A DNA stretch of 64,000 nt from Ignelater luminosus (taxonomy: Eukaryota; Arthropoda; Insecta; Coleoptera; Elateridae), in the NCBI GenBank assembly GCA_011009095.1, contig VTPC01091253.1, positions 147,863-211,862 of the forward strand. Direction: 5' to 3'. Below, in pieces: positions 1-12,021 of the stretch. The notes under the pieces were generated by a model that made no database searches, was not told where the DNA came from, and was given only the letters and a program-made list of their open reading frames with translations. Each line of letters opens with the position of its first letter. The first letter of the stretch is position 1. A program made the position numbers and the translations under genes.

Positions 1-245
1 TTTATCTTCATGTAAAGTGTACATCTAACTTCATAAACAAGATGTATAAATATCAAATGTACCATCATATGCCATACATTAGATGCTATAAAACAGTGTT
101 TTCTAAAGATGAAATTATTGGATTGACTCTCAATTATTGCTACAAATATTGATAACCAATTCAATGTATTTTTAATAAAATATTACACAACAAAGATAAA
201 AATAACAAAATATAAAAATTTATTATTATCCTTCTTAACATAAAT

Positions 246-1395
246 TCAATTACAAGTTTTCATGTGCATATCCATAGCAGCTTTAGAAATAAACCCTTTT
301 TTACATAAACGACACGTATAAGGTCTTTCACCAGTATGTGTTCTTTCATGTATCCTAAGTGATGATATCTGAGTTAAACCTTTTCCACAAAATTTACAAA
401 CGTATGGCTTTTGCCCTGTATGTACTCGTTCATGCACTTTCATCATTTCTTTTCTCGAGAACGTTTTTGGACAGTATTTACATGTAAATGGCTTGTAACC
501 AGTATGTGTGCGTCTGTGGAATTTTAATTTCTCATTGCTAGATAATCGTTTGCCACAAATATCGCACAATACAGACATATCAATTCCTTCTTCATTGTGG
601 TGATTCAATCTGTGGCGTTTCAATCCTGTAGATGAGACATAATGCTTGTTACATATCGTACAATCATATTTCACTAATGGTGTGCCTGTTACTATTTCCC
701 AATGTACACTTCTGCGATGAGAGCTGAGAAACCAAGAGAACATAAAATGCTTGCCACATATTTCACATTGAAATGGCTTTTCTCCCGTGTGGAAATTTTT
801 ATGTTCAGCTGCATGCGTGCTTACTGTAAAGGCTTTATTGCAAATTTCACATTTATGTTTTGTAGAACCTTCATGAGCCCGAACATGCATTTCGAAGTGA
901 TACTTAGATGAATGTGTAAAATCACACATATGACAGGAGTATTTACCATCAGAACTATGTTCTATCAGATGAAGTGCAAAAGAAACGTTATCTTCAAATG
1001 TTGTATCGCAAACATCACAATGAACTTTTTTAATTTTATTTTTTTCATTTTCTGATTCTTCATTATTAACTTTACATTGATTTTTTAACTTGTGCTTTTT
1101 TAGTCCTTTTGCTGAGGCATAATGTTTGTTACAGATGTCACAATCATATTTTACAAGTGGTGTTCCAGTCACAATTTCCCAATGCACATACCGACGGTGG
1201 CTATAGAGAAGTCCAGGTAATGCAAAATGTTTGCCACATATGTCACACTTAAAGGGCTTTTCTTCAGTGTCATCACCTTTATTTTCCTTTTTAATTGAAT
1301 TCTTACTCTTTCCTTTTTTAAAAGTTTCTTTCTTTTTGGGTTTTGCGGTTATGAAAGGATCAAATGTAAGTGTAGGCTTTTCTTCATAATGAAAT
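246..1395 (-). CDS. C2H2 zinc-finger terminal exon, 11 fingers (copy 1)
   Basis: A terminal coding exon of 382 residues, open from a 3' splice site (tttactttcag before 1395) to a stop at 246. It enters in phase 2: one base completes a codon. An AATAAA lies on the minus strand at 219-224, just past the stop. A basic lysine-rich leader precedes eleven C2H2 or C2HC fingers. Fingers 1-2 and 6-7 are the same two-finger block, each pair joined by the unusual linker WEIVTGTPLVK instead of TGEKP. The last three fingers have canonical TGxKP/TGERP linkers, typical of DNA binding, so a nuclear transcription-factor role is likely. No start codon or N-terminal domain is in this exon. The first in-frame GTG, at 1187, is internal and is not a credible start. 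The nearest upstream module in the same phase is the ZAD module at 25.8-27.3 kb. Confidence 0.85.
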
Positions 1396-2846
1396 CTGAA
1401 AGTAAATGTTATATGAGCAACAAATTATTCTTAATATCAATGGTTATTAAAAACTAGATTTGATTGTGACATGTGTAAAGCAAATTCAACTGGTTTTTTG
1501 TATTCAAGATGAGATCATTTATTGATAGTTTGTAGTAATAATAAAAAGTAGACTAATTTTAATCAAAATCACAAGTTTTTAATACAAAGAAACAGTTTAA
1601 TGTTGTAGAAATAACTATTGATACCAAGGTAGCCAAAAACTAAAATTAATATACAGGGTGTCTTCGTGTATCTTTTACACTTGATTATTGGAAAACTTAA
1701 AGATATCAAGATGAAATTCAGGATTCCTTTGAATATGACCTTTAGAGTGAAATTAAACTTAGAACATCTTTTAGAGCATAAGATCAAAGCAAAAACAATG
1801 TTGACTATCAACTGCTATATGTAATTCGTGCAATTCTTAATAAGAAAGTATCAGGATATCACGGTCTAATATTTTAGTCTTTCAGCAGGAGAATCTAAGT
1901 AATTACGTTGACATAAAGGTAACAGAGTGAATTTATTCTGGTTGAAAACTGTGACATCTGGCATTTTTCAACTTAATTTTGGCTAAACCAATATGGGTAG
2001 CTGATATTTTTCTAGGATTTACAAATTTTTGAAAACTATAAAAAACCAAAACAAAAATAAGAAATAGCAGTAGTTCTGAATAACAATGGCAAGAACTAAC
2101 TTGAGTAAGATGCAGTTAATTATATACGTAGAAGAAGTAGTTGTTAATTTTGAATTAATCCAGAATTCAAAAAATCAGCACAATATTGGTGCCTAACGTT
2201 AGGCTTAAGAAAATAATGAAAAATCATTTATGTATGTTATTTGTCATTTCTTGCTGTAATCCTTCAAACAGGCTTAGTTTTAACAACATTAGCTTTAATT
2301 TGTACTTTTATACAGGGTGCTTGAAAATCACCTGTATTGAAGATTGTTAGAGATAGAAGATCAGTTGAAATAGGGTAAAGCTGCATATACTTACGTTATT
2401 AGATTATGGAACTTAAAAATTAGAATATTAATCTTAATCTTGTAATGTTTATGTATTTTGAGTTTTCAAGATTTTTAACTTTCTGTACAATTGATTATAT
2501 GTACACATGTGACAAGAGCAAACATTTATTATTGTGTTGAATTATTAGAGAATTAATGATTAACAAATATGGAAACAATTATGCTCTGTAAAATTATTTC
2601 ATTAATTCCGTTAGGATGATCACATGATTTACTTTATTATCTTCAAGTAAAGTGTACATGTAATTATATAAACAAGATTTATAAAATAAATATCAAATAA
2701 CTTACCAACTTACATTGTATATTACACACCTTAATGCAGTGTTTTCTATAAATTAAATTCTCACATTGACTCTCTACAAATATTAGTAACTAAGTAATAA
2801 CATGTATCTCTTTTAAAACAAAAACACAAACAATAAAATATAAGTT

Positions 2847-4050
2847 TCACTTTTTAACCTTCTTCTTAACATAAACTCCATTACAAGTTTTCATGTGCAT
2901 ATCCATAGCAGCTTTAGAAACGAACCCTTTTTTACATAAACGACAAGTATAAGGTCTCTCACCAGTATGTGTCCTTTCATGTATCCTAAGTGATGATATC
3001 TGTGTTAAACCCTTTCCACAATATTTACAAACATATGGTTTTTGTCCTGTATGTACTCGTTCGTGTACTTTCATCATTTCTTTCCTTGAGAACGTTTTTG
3101 AACAATATTTACATGTAAATGGCTTATAACCGGTATGTGTACGTCTATGAAATTTTAATTTTTCTTTACTAGCCAATTGTTTACCACAAATATCGCACAA
3201 TACAGACATATCAATTCCTTCTTCATTATGATGATATAATTTATGACGTTTCAGCCCTGTAGAGGAAACATAATGCTTGTTACATATAGTACAATCATAT
3301 TTCACTAATGGTGTGCCTGTTACTATTTCCCAATGTACAGTTCTACGATGAGAACTTAGAAACCGAGAGAACATAAAATGTTTGCCACATATTTCACACT
3401 GAAATGGTTTTTCCCCAGTGTGGAAATTTTTATGTTCAGCTGCATGTGTACTCACTATAAATGCTTTATTGCAAATTTCACACTTGTGTTTTGTAGAACC
3501 TTCATGAGCCCGGACATGCATCTCAAAATGATATTTAGATGGATGTGTAAAATCACACAAATGGCAAGAATATTTCCCATCAGAACTGTGTTCTATCAGA
3601 TGAAGTGCAAAAGAAACGTTATCTTCAAATGTTGTGTCACAAACATCACAATGAACTTTTTTAATTTTATTTTTTTCATTTTGTTCAGTTTCACAATTTT
3701 CTGATTCCTCTTTATTACTAGGTTTGCACTGGTTTTTTAATTTGTGTCGTTTTAAACCAGTTGATGAGACATAATGTTTGTTACAGATATCACAATTATA
3801 TTTTACAAATGGTGTGCCAGTCACTATTTCCCAATGCACATATCGGCGATGGTTATAGAGGAATCGAGACAAAGCAAATTGTTTACCACATATGTCACAT
3901 CTAAAGGGCTTTTCACAAGTGTTATCATTTTTATCTTCCTCTTTAGCAAGATTCTTAATTTTTCCTCTTTTGAGAGTTGCTTTCCGTTTGCGTTTTTCAG
4001 TTATGAAAGGAACAAATGTCTTAGGTATGGACTTTTCTTGGTAGTAGGAT
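2847..4050 (-). CDS. C2H2 zinc-finger terminal exon, 11 fingers (copy 2)
   Basis: Paralogue of the 246-1395 exon, 400 residues, with the same finger order and the same two WEIVTGTP linkers. Its 3' splice site (ttttcttttag before 4050) sits at the homologous position and in the same phase 2. The leader is basic (KRKRK-like). It differs by a short insertion after finger 2 and a lysine-rich C-terminal tail after the last finger. A minus-strand AATAAA lies at 2633-2638. The reading frame is intact, so both copies are probably functional. The product is a predicted nuclear DNA-binding protein; target unknown. Confidence 0.85.
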
Positions 4051-4338
4051 CTAAAAGAAAAAGTAACATGAGTAAAACGTTGGGGGATATCAACAATTAT
4101 TTTTGAGAAAAAAACTTAAAGTACTTCTTGTTACATATTAAGAATAAATTTAAGTCAAGAATTACCGTTGTAGCATGTGTAGCATTTGATTCTGAATGTT
4201 TTGTGTTCGAGATTTGTGGTTTGTTGGTAAAGGCAATAAAGACAGAAAGCCTAATGAATTTCAATCAGATCACAATTTCTCAAGATGACATAGAAATAGC
4301 TATTCGATACTGCAGGTTACTGAAACCAAAGAAAAAAC

Positions 4339-4738
4339 ATACAGGGTGTCCTATTTTTGTGAAAAAGTAAAATTACAGAAATCCTTCATCATTCAACATA
4401 ACATCTCTTACCAATTTTTGTTAATAACTTTTATTTTAATAAATGAATGCAATTTAAAGACATTCTATCTTAAGCCTATAATTTAAAACAAGATGTAAAA
4501 AATCGAATAACAAAGACGATTCATTTTTTAAATTTAAAAATCTACTTGGCTATTTCGTTTTTTTTACATTTCTTTTCTAATCACAGTAGGCTAGGCTAAT
4601 GGTTTAAGACAGAATTTCTTTAACAATACAGAGATATCTCCTCTGAAGGGTTGTATAACTGATGGAAATTTCAAGTCAATTCTATAATAGACAGAAAAGA
4701 TACAAAAGTGTGTAGATGGAAAGTGAGACACACTGTAT
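4339..4738. mobile_element. Small element with ATACAGGGTGTC termini
   Basis: About 400 bp flanked by an imperfect terminal inverted repeat: left ATACAGGGTGTCC at 4339, right reading inward TATACAGTGTGTC from 4739. No coding capacity. Related single ends (cagggtg or cacccTgta) occur near 1652, 2313, 10897 and 17666, consistent with a dispersed family. The family name is not known to me. Confidence 0.45.
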
Positions 4739-5223
4739 AAGTTATATAATAATAAATAAGTAGTCATAAAACAGTTGAGAGTTTTATTGAAAAGCCAACC
4801 AATGAAAAACGCACATATTTACATAAAGTAAGTGTGAATATAAGATAACTTATGATTAAGGGAAATCAACATAAACTTGAACTTGAGGAGACCAACATAC
4901 CTAGCTTAAAAACTAAAATAACAAGTGCTGATATACGCCGTAGCGCATCTTTTCGGTAGAGCTAATTGCTCCTTGCCCCATCTGTGTTTTAAAGTCCTTT
5001 AATGATGATATGTATAGAAACACACCAGACTAATAAAATGAGGTTATATCGAGCGAAATAAACATCAAAATCCTTCGAACGATCTCAAGATTGCAGATTT
5101 CTCGAGTCAGTAGATTGAGTAAGGCTTCGCGTTCTTTTATCAGATCGCCTGTGGCGCTCCATTGTAGCACTTGGTCCCATCTGTTAACTCACACCTGATA
5201 AATAAGAAAAAGACTTTGTTACT

Positions 5224-5536
5224 TTAAAACTCAGAGTATAAAATATCCCTTTCTTTCTCAAATTTGGTCATCTCCTTCGCTTGTTTCTTAGAAGCACGAT
5301 ATTTCTTACTCCTTTCTCTCCAAAGTTTACGAATGCAATTTTGTTCATGACGATTCATTTCTCCAATCATTTTTACCTTTTTGTTTTGTTTTCTTTTACA
5401 ATATCCCTCTTTCGCCTTTTTTCTTTGTTCTTCGCGTTTTACTGGATCGTTCTTGATCCTTTCCCGCATCCTCCTCATGTTAATTCTAGTTTGTTCTCGT
5501 TTTTTAACCTTATTACTTCGTATAGCCGTGATAGAA
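5224..5536 (-). CDS. Short, highly basic terminal exon (candidate)
   Basis: An open stretch of 103 residues from a good 3' splice site (ttatttattttcag before 5536) to a stop at 5224. It is unlike the zinc-finger exons: dominated by K, R, E and Q, with an R-R-M-R-E-R start and two arginine/lysine-rich helical stretches. It resembles the charged N-terminal segments of many arthropod proteins of unknown function. The entry phase is 2, the same as all other terminal exons here. There is a single ATG at 5478, so an independent 84-residue protein is an alternative. It could be a fragment of a mobile-element protein. Function unknown. Confidence 0.45.
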
Positions 5537-5849
5537 CTGAAAATAAATAAATTTTTTATATCGAATCTTTTCAGATTTCTTTTAGAAACTAAAAAGCAAA
5601 TGTGCAGCGAATCACCTGGGTAACCAGTAGCGTGATCAGCTTGCGATAACGGAGGTGACGAATTTATAAATTAACAAATTAAGAATTCAAAATTAAAATA
5701 CGCAAAGCAAAGCATGTTTTCATTGTAGTGTTGACTATATGTAGCTGATAGTATATTTCGAATATTTAATTTATGGTTGAACAACACATCAGCACCTGTT
5801 CACCAACTAATTCACACTAACAAATCACCAACAATGTATTCTACATTCT

Positions 5850-6069
5850 GGTGTTAGGTATAACAAATGATGATACCAAAGCTCAACTTGGTTTGACAAA
5901 CACGATCCAGATTTTAGTCTTCAGATAATTCCATTTGGAAGTTTTGTCCGAATCCCACATGCGCTTGAAACCCTTAGACAACTGCTTCTATCTCTAATCC
6001 ACAGCTCGGCATCATTTAACAGTGAAAACATTTTGTTCATGATCATCATAATATTGGCGCCCAACGTGG
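5850..6069 (+). repeat. Probable solo LTR edge with tRNA-Lys-type primer-binding site
   Basis: The sequence at 6055-6069 (TGGCGCCCAACGTGG) matches the primer-binding site used by many LTR retroelements with a tRNA-Lys primer. A TGTTAGGTATAAC start about 200 bp upstream could be the LTR 5' end. No gag or pol similarity follows. A second copy with one change is at 7732-7746. A purine tract followed by TGTAGTG (minus strand, about 6357-6370) may belong to another LTR. Confidence 0.4.
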
Positions 6070-6369
6070 TGCTCTCATATAAAAATTTTCTTTTCGAAGT
6101 GAATTATGAAAAAACTCATGGGAAGTTAGGTTGAGTAAATCGAATTGTAAGTAAATCATTTTTATATGTATCTGTATATTTTATTCTTGTTTGATAAATA
6201 TAAAAACAAACGAGTTAGACAACCATCAATAATTTATTAAATAAATATTTAAGATTAATAGGAACATAAATATCAATTCAGAATCTAACAATCATGAGTC
6301 GACTTACTTACTTGATATGGACTACCTAGATTGTTACAGGCAGAACAATACACTACATTTTCCCCCCTT

Positions 6370-8245
6370 TAATATACACAATTATTACAATAAATTCGTG
6401 ATACATCAAATATTACCTACGGTTACATCTGAAAGAACATGAATAAACTAATCTCTTTGTAGCTACCATAATAATAAAATTGTACTTTAAATGCTCTGTT
6501 AACTTCTTGAATTAGCATTAATATTTGTTTTCAATTATCTGACAAAAGTTTCTTCACTGGTTTTATTTTAGGCCAGAGCTTCTAAAACCATGTTAATATT
6601 CACAGTGGCTATATTTTTGTTTGCAGCTAATAAGTTGTATTAACACTACTACTAACTTTGAATTTAAGATCAAGATTTTAAAATACCCAATCATTTTGGC
6701 CATTTGCACTGAAGATTCCGCTAGACCGATCAATTGTAAATTGCGAGAATAAAGTCAATTCAATCGATTCTTCTTCTAAACCTATTAACAAGTGAGAACA
6801 CCAATTCCACCAAGCAGACTAGTCTTTGAATACAGTACAGCGTTACGTAGTACTCACTGAACCAGATTCTTTCTCTACCATCTTGCTAGTGACTCAATCT
6901 ACATACAGCCTCCAATTTAATCTACTATGAAAAACTACCCTCAAGTACTTTACCTCAGAACTGAGGATTAAAGATTGATCAAATACCATAGACGCTTTAG
7001 AACTTTCAAGACTTTCTTTTTGATGAAGTCATTTCAGTCTTAACTTCAAGAAGTTATTAATCACAAGATTGTTAGTCTCCCCTCTTCCAACGCAAACTCT
7101 AGTGAGGTTATTTGTTCAATTCTTCATAGATCTACAAGCTTATTATTGTAACAAGTTATGTTAGTTTCAATTATAAAAGATTAACATTAACTGACATTGT
7201 CATTGTCAAAATAACTGATATCTGTAGTTGAAGGATTGTTTTTGTTGTCAAACGTTATTCGGTTTTATTAAGCCTATCTAGATTATAAACTCTTGATTGG
7301 TCCTAACCTCAAATATCAATAAAATGATACAGTGATGGATTAGAGAGGGGTTCTGGATCTGTTCCCCTTCCTTTCAGGTTATTATTAAAAATATGCTACC
7401 AATCTAAAAGCAGATAAAAATCAGGATTCCATTTTGTAGATAAATTAACATCTGACTTGGCTAGATTACATTTTTTCAATTATGAGCAGGTATTGCATCC
7501 CATATTGTATCTAGAAAGTTGACAAAGTTGATGATTGGAAATGTTGAGTCAGATGTCCTCATTCTGCTATAATACAATCCATGGTCAAATTAATTTACTT
7601 CATAGAACAAGACATTTATATTCAAGTCTCAGCAAATGCAGTAACCTTCTCAATCTCATGTCCTATGTGTTAGTAAGTAAAGGTACAGAATAATGTAAAA
7701 ACTAATTTGATTTAAATTAGTGGGATATAGTTGGCGCCCAACATGGCATTTCAGAAAAATCGTTTGATCAATTGATATCACAAGGAAAGATTGACGTTGA
7801 TCAAAAGAAACACTTTCTGTATTAAAGCAACTCTCTTAAATCACGTAGCAGAAGTCAATTCCAGTCTACCTAGCTCCTGAGATTCTTTGTTGTAGCTAAC
7901 TTCCAATAAAGCTAAATTTAAAATTTACATTTTTACCTAGATCTAGAATTCGGTCATTGTAATCACTGCAGAATTAATATCAAGCAAGTTTTGTAGCTTA
8001 CCGATGGTTTCTGCAATACCATTATACTGAGTCAATAAATATGGATGCAAACGAAAAAAACCAAAAAAGTTAGTTGCTCATTATCATAATGTAAAGTTCT
8101 TAATTTATAGATTTGCGATTTCGGTTACACTGCAGTTTTTTCCTTCAGTGTCAGTCTTTCTTATCTAGTTACCTTCCCAAGATTCTGATAAAATGCGGGA
8201 CTGTTTTCTGGTTACAACAATAATATAGAGATATTTAAGATGTAA
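6370..8245. other. Gene-poor stretch with LTR-like debris
   Basis: No open frame of interest. The only recognisable signal is the primer-binding-site-like motif at 7732-7746. The rest reads as decayed AT-rich sequence. Confidence 0.5.
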
Positions 8246-9566
8246 TTAGATTATTTCCACAATGTAATTCCAGTCTCTAAATTTTTTCTTTGGTGGCAAA
8301 TTTTCAACAACAAGAGGAGGAGAAACAGTTCGAATATTCGCACCGGTTTTAGACGGTTCAGTAAAACGAGGTTCATAAACCACAGTTCGAGCTTCTCCAC
8401 CACACCAACACGGTCCAGCTTTGGAAGTTTTTTGTTGCGGTTGACTTTTTCGAGCTGCAAGCCATTCTGTCATAGCTTCAGTATAAGGATTTTTTGGTAC
8501 AAGACTTTTGTCAAAAGGCATAATTCCTGATGATCTAAAGCTGTTTTGTAGATCTCTACAGTTCACAAGTCTCCAAGTTTTTGCCAAATATTTAGAAAAC
8601 AATCGTTTTGATGATGGCCATTGATGTTGTTTCTTCCACGTTTTCAGTTCTTTGGCCCAATTAGTTTTGAAAGAGTGGAAAAAGGATACATAAAGAGGAC
8701 AGAGATTATTAGGAGCTGGTACAAATAAAATGAAAATACCTTCTAATCTTGCCTTTGTTACTATATCTATATCTATATGTTTCATAGCACCTTTGTATAA
8801 TACTACCTGTGGACGCTCGCTTCCTAAAGACGGAATAAGAATATTAAAGAAATAATCCTGAAAAATGCTTCCTTCCAACAATCCGTTTTCGCTGGTAGTG
8901 TAACCTGTTCCAGGAATGCCAGTATCATGAGGTGCAATCCATTTGTCGCATATATTGTGTCCTTCGAAAATTATGAATGGTGGTACTTTGATGCCAGAAG
9001 CACTTACCAACAGTATTGTTGTGGCATATTCTATTTCTGAGCTACTATTAATTTCAGAATTAATATCAATCACTGTGGGTGTTACAACCAGATTCCAAAC
9101 CTGCTCAGGTTTGTTATGAAGATCGAAGTCATCCAGAATGAACTTCATTAGATAAAAGTAGCGGTATACAGCTTCTTTTAACGCAAATTCTGGAGTAAAT
9201 ACTTCTTTCTTGCTAAAATTGCGTGAAACTTTAAATGAAAAGAACCAATCCGCTTCAGATACATTGTCTTCTAATGAAGTTTGTAAGAAATGTTTATTTG
9301 CATATTTGCTAACTAAAGAGGGTACATCATCCCTAGTGAAAGGAAAGCCCCAGGTCGCCAAAGCTGACAAGCCTTCGACAAGATTTCTTTCATCTTCTTT
9401 AGATAAAGCTTTTACTTTGCATTGTATAGTATCCATCATCGAACATATTCTTATGTCTTCATTGGTAAATTCTGCAAAAACTTCTTTTACTATATTGGGA
9501 AAACATTTATGTTTGCTAGTTTTTTTCTTTTTCTTTATCTGGTGATGTGTCTGAACCACCATGAAT
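8246..9566 (-). CDS. Domesticated pogo-like transposase, terminal exon
   Basis: A 439-residue open exon that begins at a strong 3' splice site (atctcattattttccag before 9566), in phase 2, and ends with TAA at 8246. The order is: lysine-rich start, a CENP-B-like helix-turn-helix remnant (about residues 35-115, with WGFPFTRDDVPSLV), a DDE core (about 145-335, with PPFIIFEGHNICDKW and GLLEGSIFQDYFF), then a typical pogo tail (SFRSSGIMPFD) and a lysine-rich C terminus. The N-terminal Psq helix-turn-helix of full pogo proteins is absent. All three catalytic acids are lost: the usual NxDET reads NLVVT (about 9085), the GDN/DGH site reads YKGAM (about 8790), and QPLDV reads CPLYV (about 8690). An intact frame of this length in AT-rich DNA with a dead active site suggests selection for a non-transposition role. 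Alternative: a very young pseudogene. An ATG lies four bases into the exon, at 9562. Confidence 0.7.
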
Positions 9567-11330
9567 CTGGAAAATAATGAGATAAATGCAATATGGTAGA
9601 AATTTTTAATCCATCGACAAAAAAATTGCAAGTCAGATAAATGCAATATCAACTCTAAACTTGGATATTTGTAGTAACTTATTGTACATCACTAGACATA
9701 TATAAAGATCACTAATTGTCTCTTTTTTATAACATAAACGGTGTAAATTATGAATAACATAACATCAATTGTTCTTCACTTAATTCTTGTTTCAAGTTAT
9801 GAATTAATCAGATCTCTTAGGCCAAAAAGGTAAGTTCCGACTGTTTTGAAACAATACAAAGAATAAGTATAGTAAACTCATTCAAGATTTAAGTCAGCAA
9901 TTTTATCCTCATTTAGTCCTCAAGTTATGTTTTATGTAAGTTTCGTTAAGCTTCCATAGTTTACATATATGAGAGTAAACTAAATATAATTCAGTACACG
10001 TTACACCATTTAGGTGCTGGCTAAAAGATGGTGTTCTTAATAGTTATAGCAAGTTTGAAACCGCAAATGTAAGTTTATGAATTGTTTCCTTCCTGCAGTA
10101 AATCCCTCCAAAACCATGCCTTCTGCACAAAATCATAATCTTGATATCTTATACTTACCTTCAAATGCCATTCGATAGCAGCAATAATATGTAACATCTT
10201 TTAGTGTTACCTGCTCATTTTCAACTTGATAGAAATATTGCAAAATGCATGACTTGTTACATTCTAAATTCTTAGGACTTATGTTCTAGTTAAACTCTAA
10301 TCAGCTTGTTTCTAGAATAAATAAATTTACTGCATTTCAAGAAATAGATATCTTGCAGACTTGAATGCCTTTTAATTTTATATGAAAAGTTGGCTATAAA
10401 CATGAAGAATGGGCGCAAGCATGGTGTCCCATGTCATACAGAAAGTATAGAAGTTTCATTACTTATTCACGTTATAACTATTACTTACCTTTACAAAAGA
10501 CTTTTCAGTGTTATCAATTGTATGTCTTTATAAAGCATTACTAGTATCAAACATGACTTATTGTAAAGTATGGGATTTTAAGGGATGTTGCTGGAGCTTC
10601 TTTTAAACTAAATTAGATTACATTTTTATAGCATTCTGAAAGTGTCTTTCTCACATTATTATAGTCGTTTGGCTATGAATTCTTCATCACACACCTATTG
10701 GTAGTTTCACTATATTGCACACTATGAATGTTGTGGTTTCAATATAACAATCTGCACACAAAGAATGGTATAGTTGTATGTAGTAATATCAAGAATATTA
10801 CTGAAGAAAGTTGTACAGAACTATCCTAAAATTTAACTTTAATAGTGTTCTATAAAACCGTGACATAATCAGTCATTTGATTTTTTCTTTAATTGGAACA
10901 CCCTATATATTTTGATAATTCTTTACTCTATGCTTATTACTGATTACAGCAATATGTAACACTAGAGATGTACCCTACATCTGTTGCAGTGACTTAAAGC
11001 AAAAAAAAGCTTCCATTTGATACCACACATCTTTATTTTGAATTGACAGTTTTTCTATTTTCCTAAACCAATCTTCACTTTTAATTTCGATTTTCACCTG
11101 GGTCATAATTTTACTGTTTTTTTAAAATTTATTTTTGGTTTATTTTAACATAAAACGTGCTTCTGCCAAATGCACTGCATTCTTGGGAATATATTCATCC
11201 TGTATAGCAAGAAAACTAAAAATTTATGAAATATCGGGTGATATTGTAAAGCTTTTAAATCATGCTAAAAGAATAGAAAAAAATAACAATAACTCTGTGT
11301 ATTCCATGAAAACATTCGAAATGGTATACT
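9567..11330. other. Gene-poor AT-rich stretch
   Basis: No supported coding sequence. A degenerate primer-binding-site-like motif is at about 10410, and one cacccTata end of the CAGGGTG family is at about 10897. If the exons below 12.6 kb are joined to the ZAD module, this is intron. Confidence 0.5.
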
Positions 11331-11683
11331 CCGGTCACAATGCATGCTTTCGTTTTGTTAGGTTAGAAGTGTTTCCTTTTTCTCTTTTGAAAATTGTCGT
11401 ACCTGCGGCTGCATTTGGCGCTGTTGCACGATCAAAAATTTTGCATAAACGTTTAGTACCGATTAGTTTTGTTTTGTTAAAAAGAAATCAAGTTTTCCTT
11501 ATATTAACAGAGTTACAAAACAAAGACAATAGCGTGAGGTTAAACTGTCATAAAATCATAACCTTAAAGCATATTAAGCGTCAATAAGATTTTACAACCC
11601 GAGTTAATAGGTAAACAGCCCGGTTTACAATACTCAAATTGCTATTCTTCCACGGCCATATACGACCCAGAAACATCATGAAC
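11331..11683. mobile_element. MITE, copy A
   Basis: About 350 bp, clearly homologous to 15191-15548 over nearly its whole length. The right end (GACCCAGAAACATCATGAAC) is an intact terminal repeat. The left end is eroded. A 150-residue plus-strand open frame (11135-11587) runs through it but has no protein family signature and is broken in copy B, so I do not call it a gene. Confidence 0.7.
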
Positions 11684-12021
11684 GCTGTATAACTATTTGT
11701 TTTTCTATCACTCTATGATAATTATGAAAATGAAATTTCAAACACCGATTAGAATACTAAAAACTAATTTTACTAATACCAAGACGAGTCAAAAAATTTA
11801 GAAAATGTAACATACAAAACTTTTGGTTTAAAGAAAAACAAAACAAAAGATCAGTATGTCACTTTTTTATAGAACAGTATATAGTTAAGAATAGTCCTAA
11901 AACAAAGACAATCATTCTGTACAACTTTTTCACAAATTGTTAAAACATTCTGTATAGTATGTTAAGGATGTACACTGCTTAGGATCAACCAAACAGTTCA
12001 TAAAAATTCTTTTGATTTCCC

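Larger units (their letters stand above)
1..4080 (-). repeat. Tandem segmental duplication carrying two zinc-finger exons
   Basis: Two blocks, about 1-1420 and 2635-4080, are homologous through the coding exon, the 3' splice site and the 3' flank. The flank similarity is visible where the stretch near position 5 (atcttcatgtaaagtgtaca) recurs near 2640 with few changes. The spacer between the blocks is not obviously shared. This is a direct duplication of about 1.4 kb. Divergence in the flanks is higher than in the exons, which suggests constraint on the coding parts. Confidence 0.85.

Noticed and set aside
3378..4106. Plus-strand open frames opposite the zinc-finger exons, also at 702-911, 29058-29718 and 49974-50799
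   Set aside because: Antisense shadows of the zinc-finger codons, cysteine- and phenylalanine-rich as expected for reversed finger repeats.
8251..8460. Short minus-strand frame inside the pogo-like exon
   Set aside because: Out-of-frame shadow of the longer exon, which carries the family similarity.
11135..11587. 150-residue plus-strand open frame
   Set aside because: It runs through MITE copy A, is broken in copy B and has no family signature.
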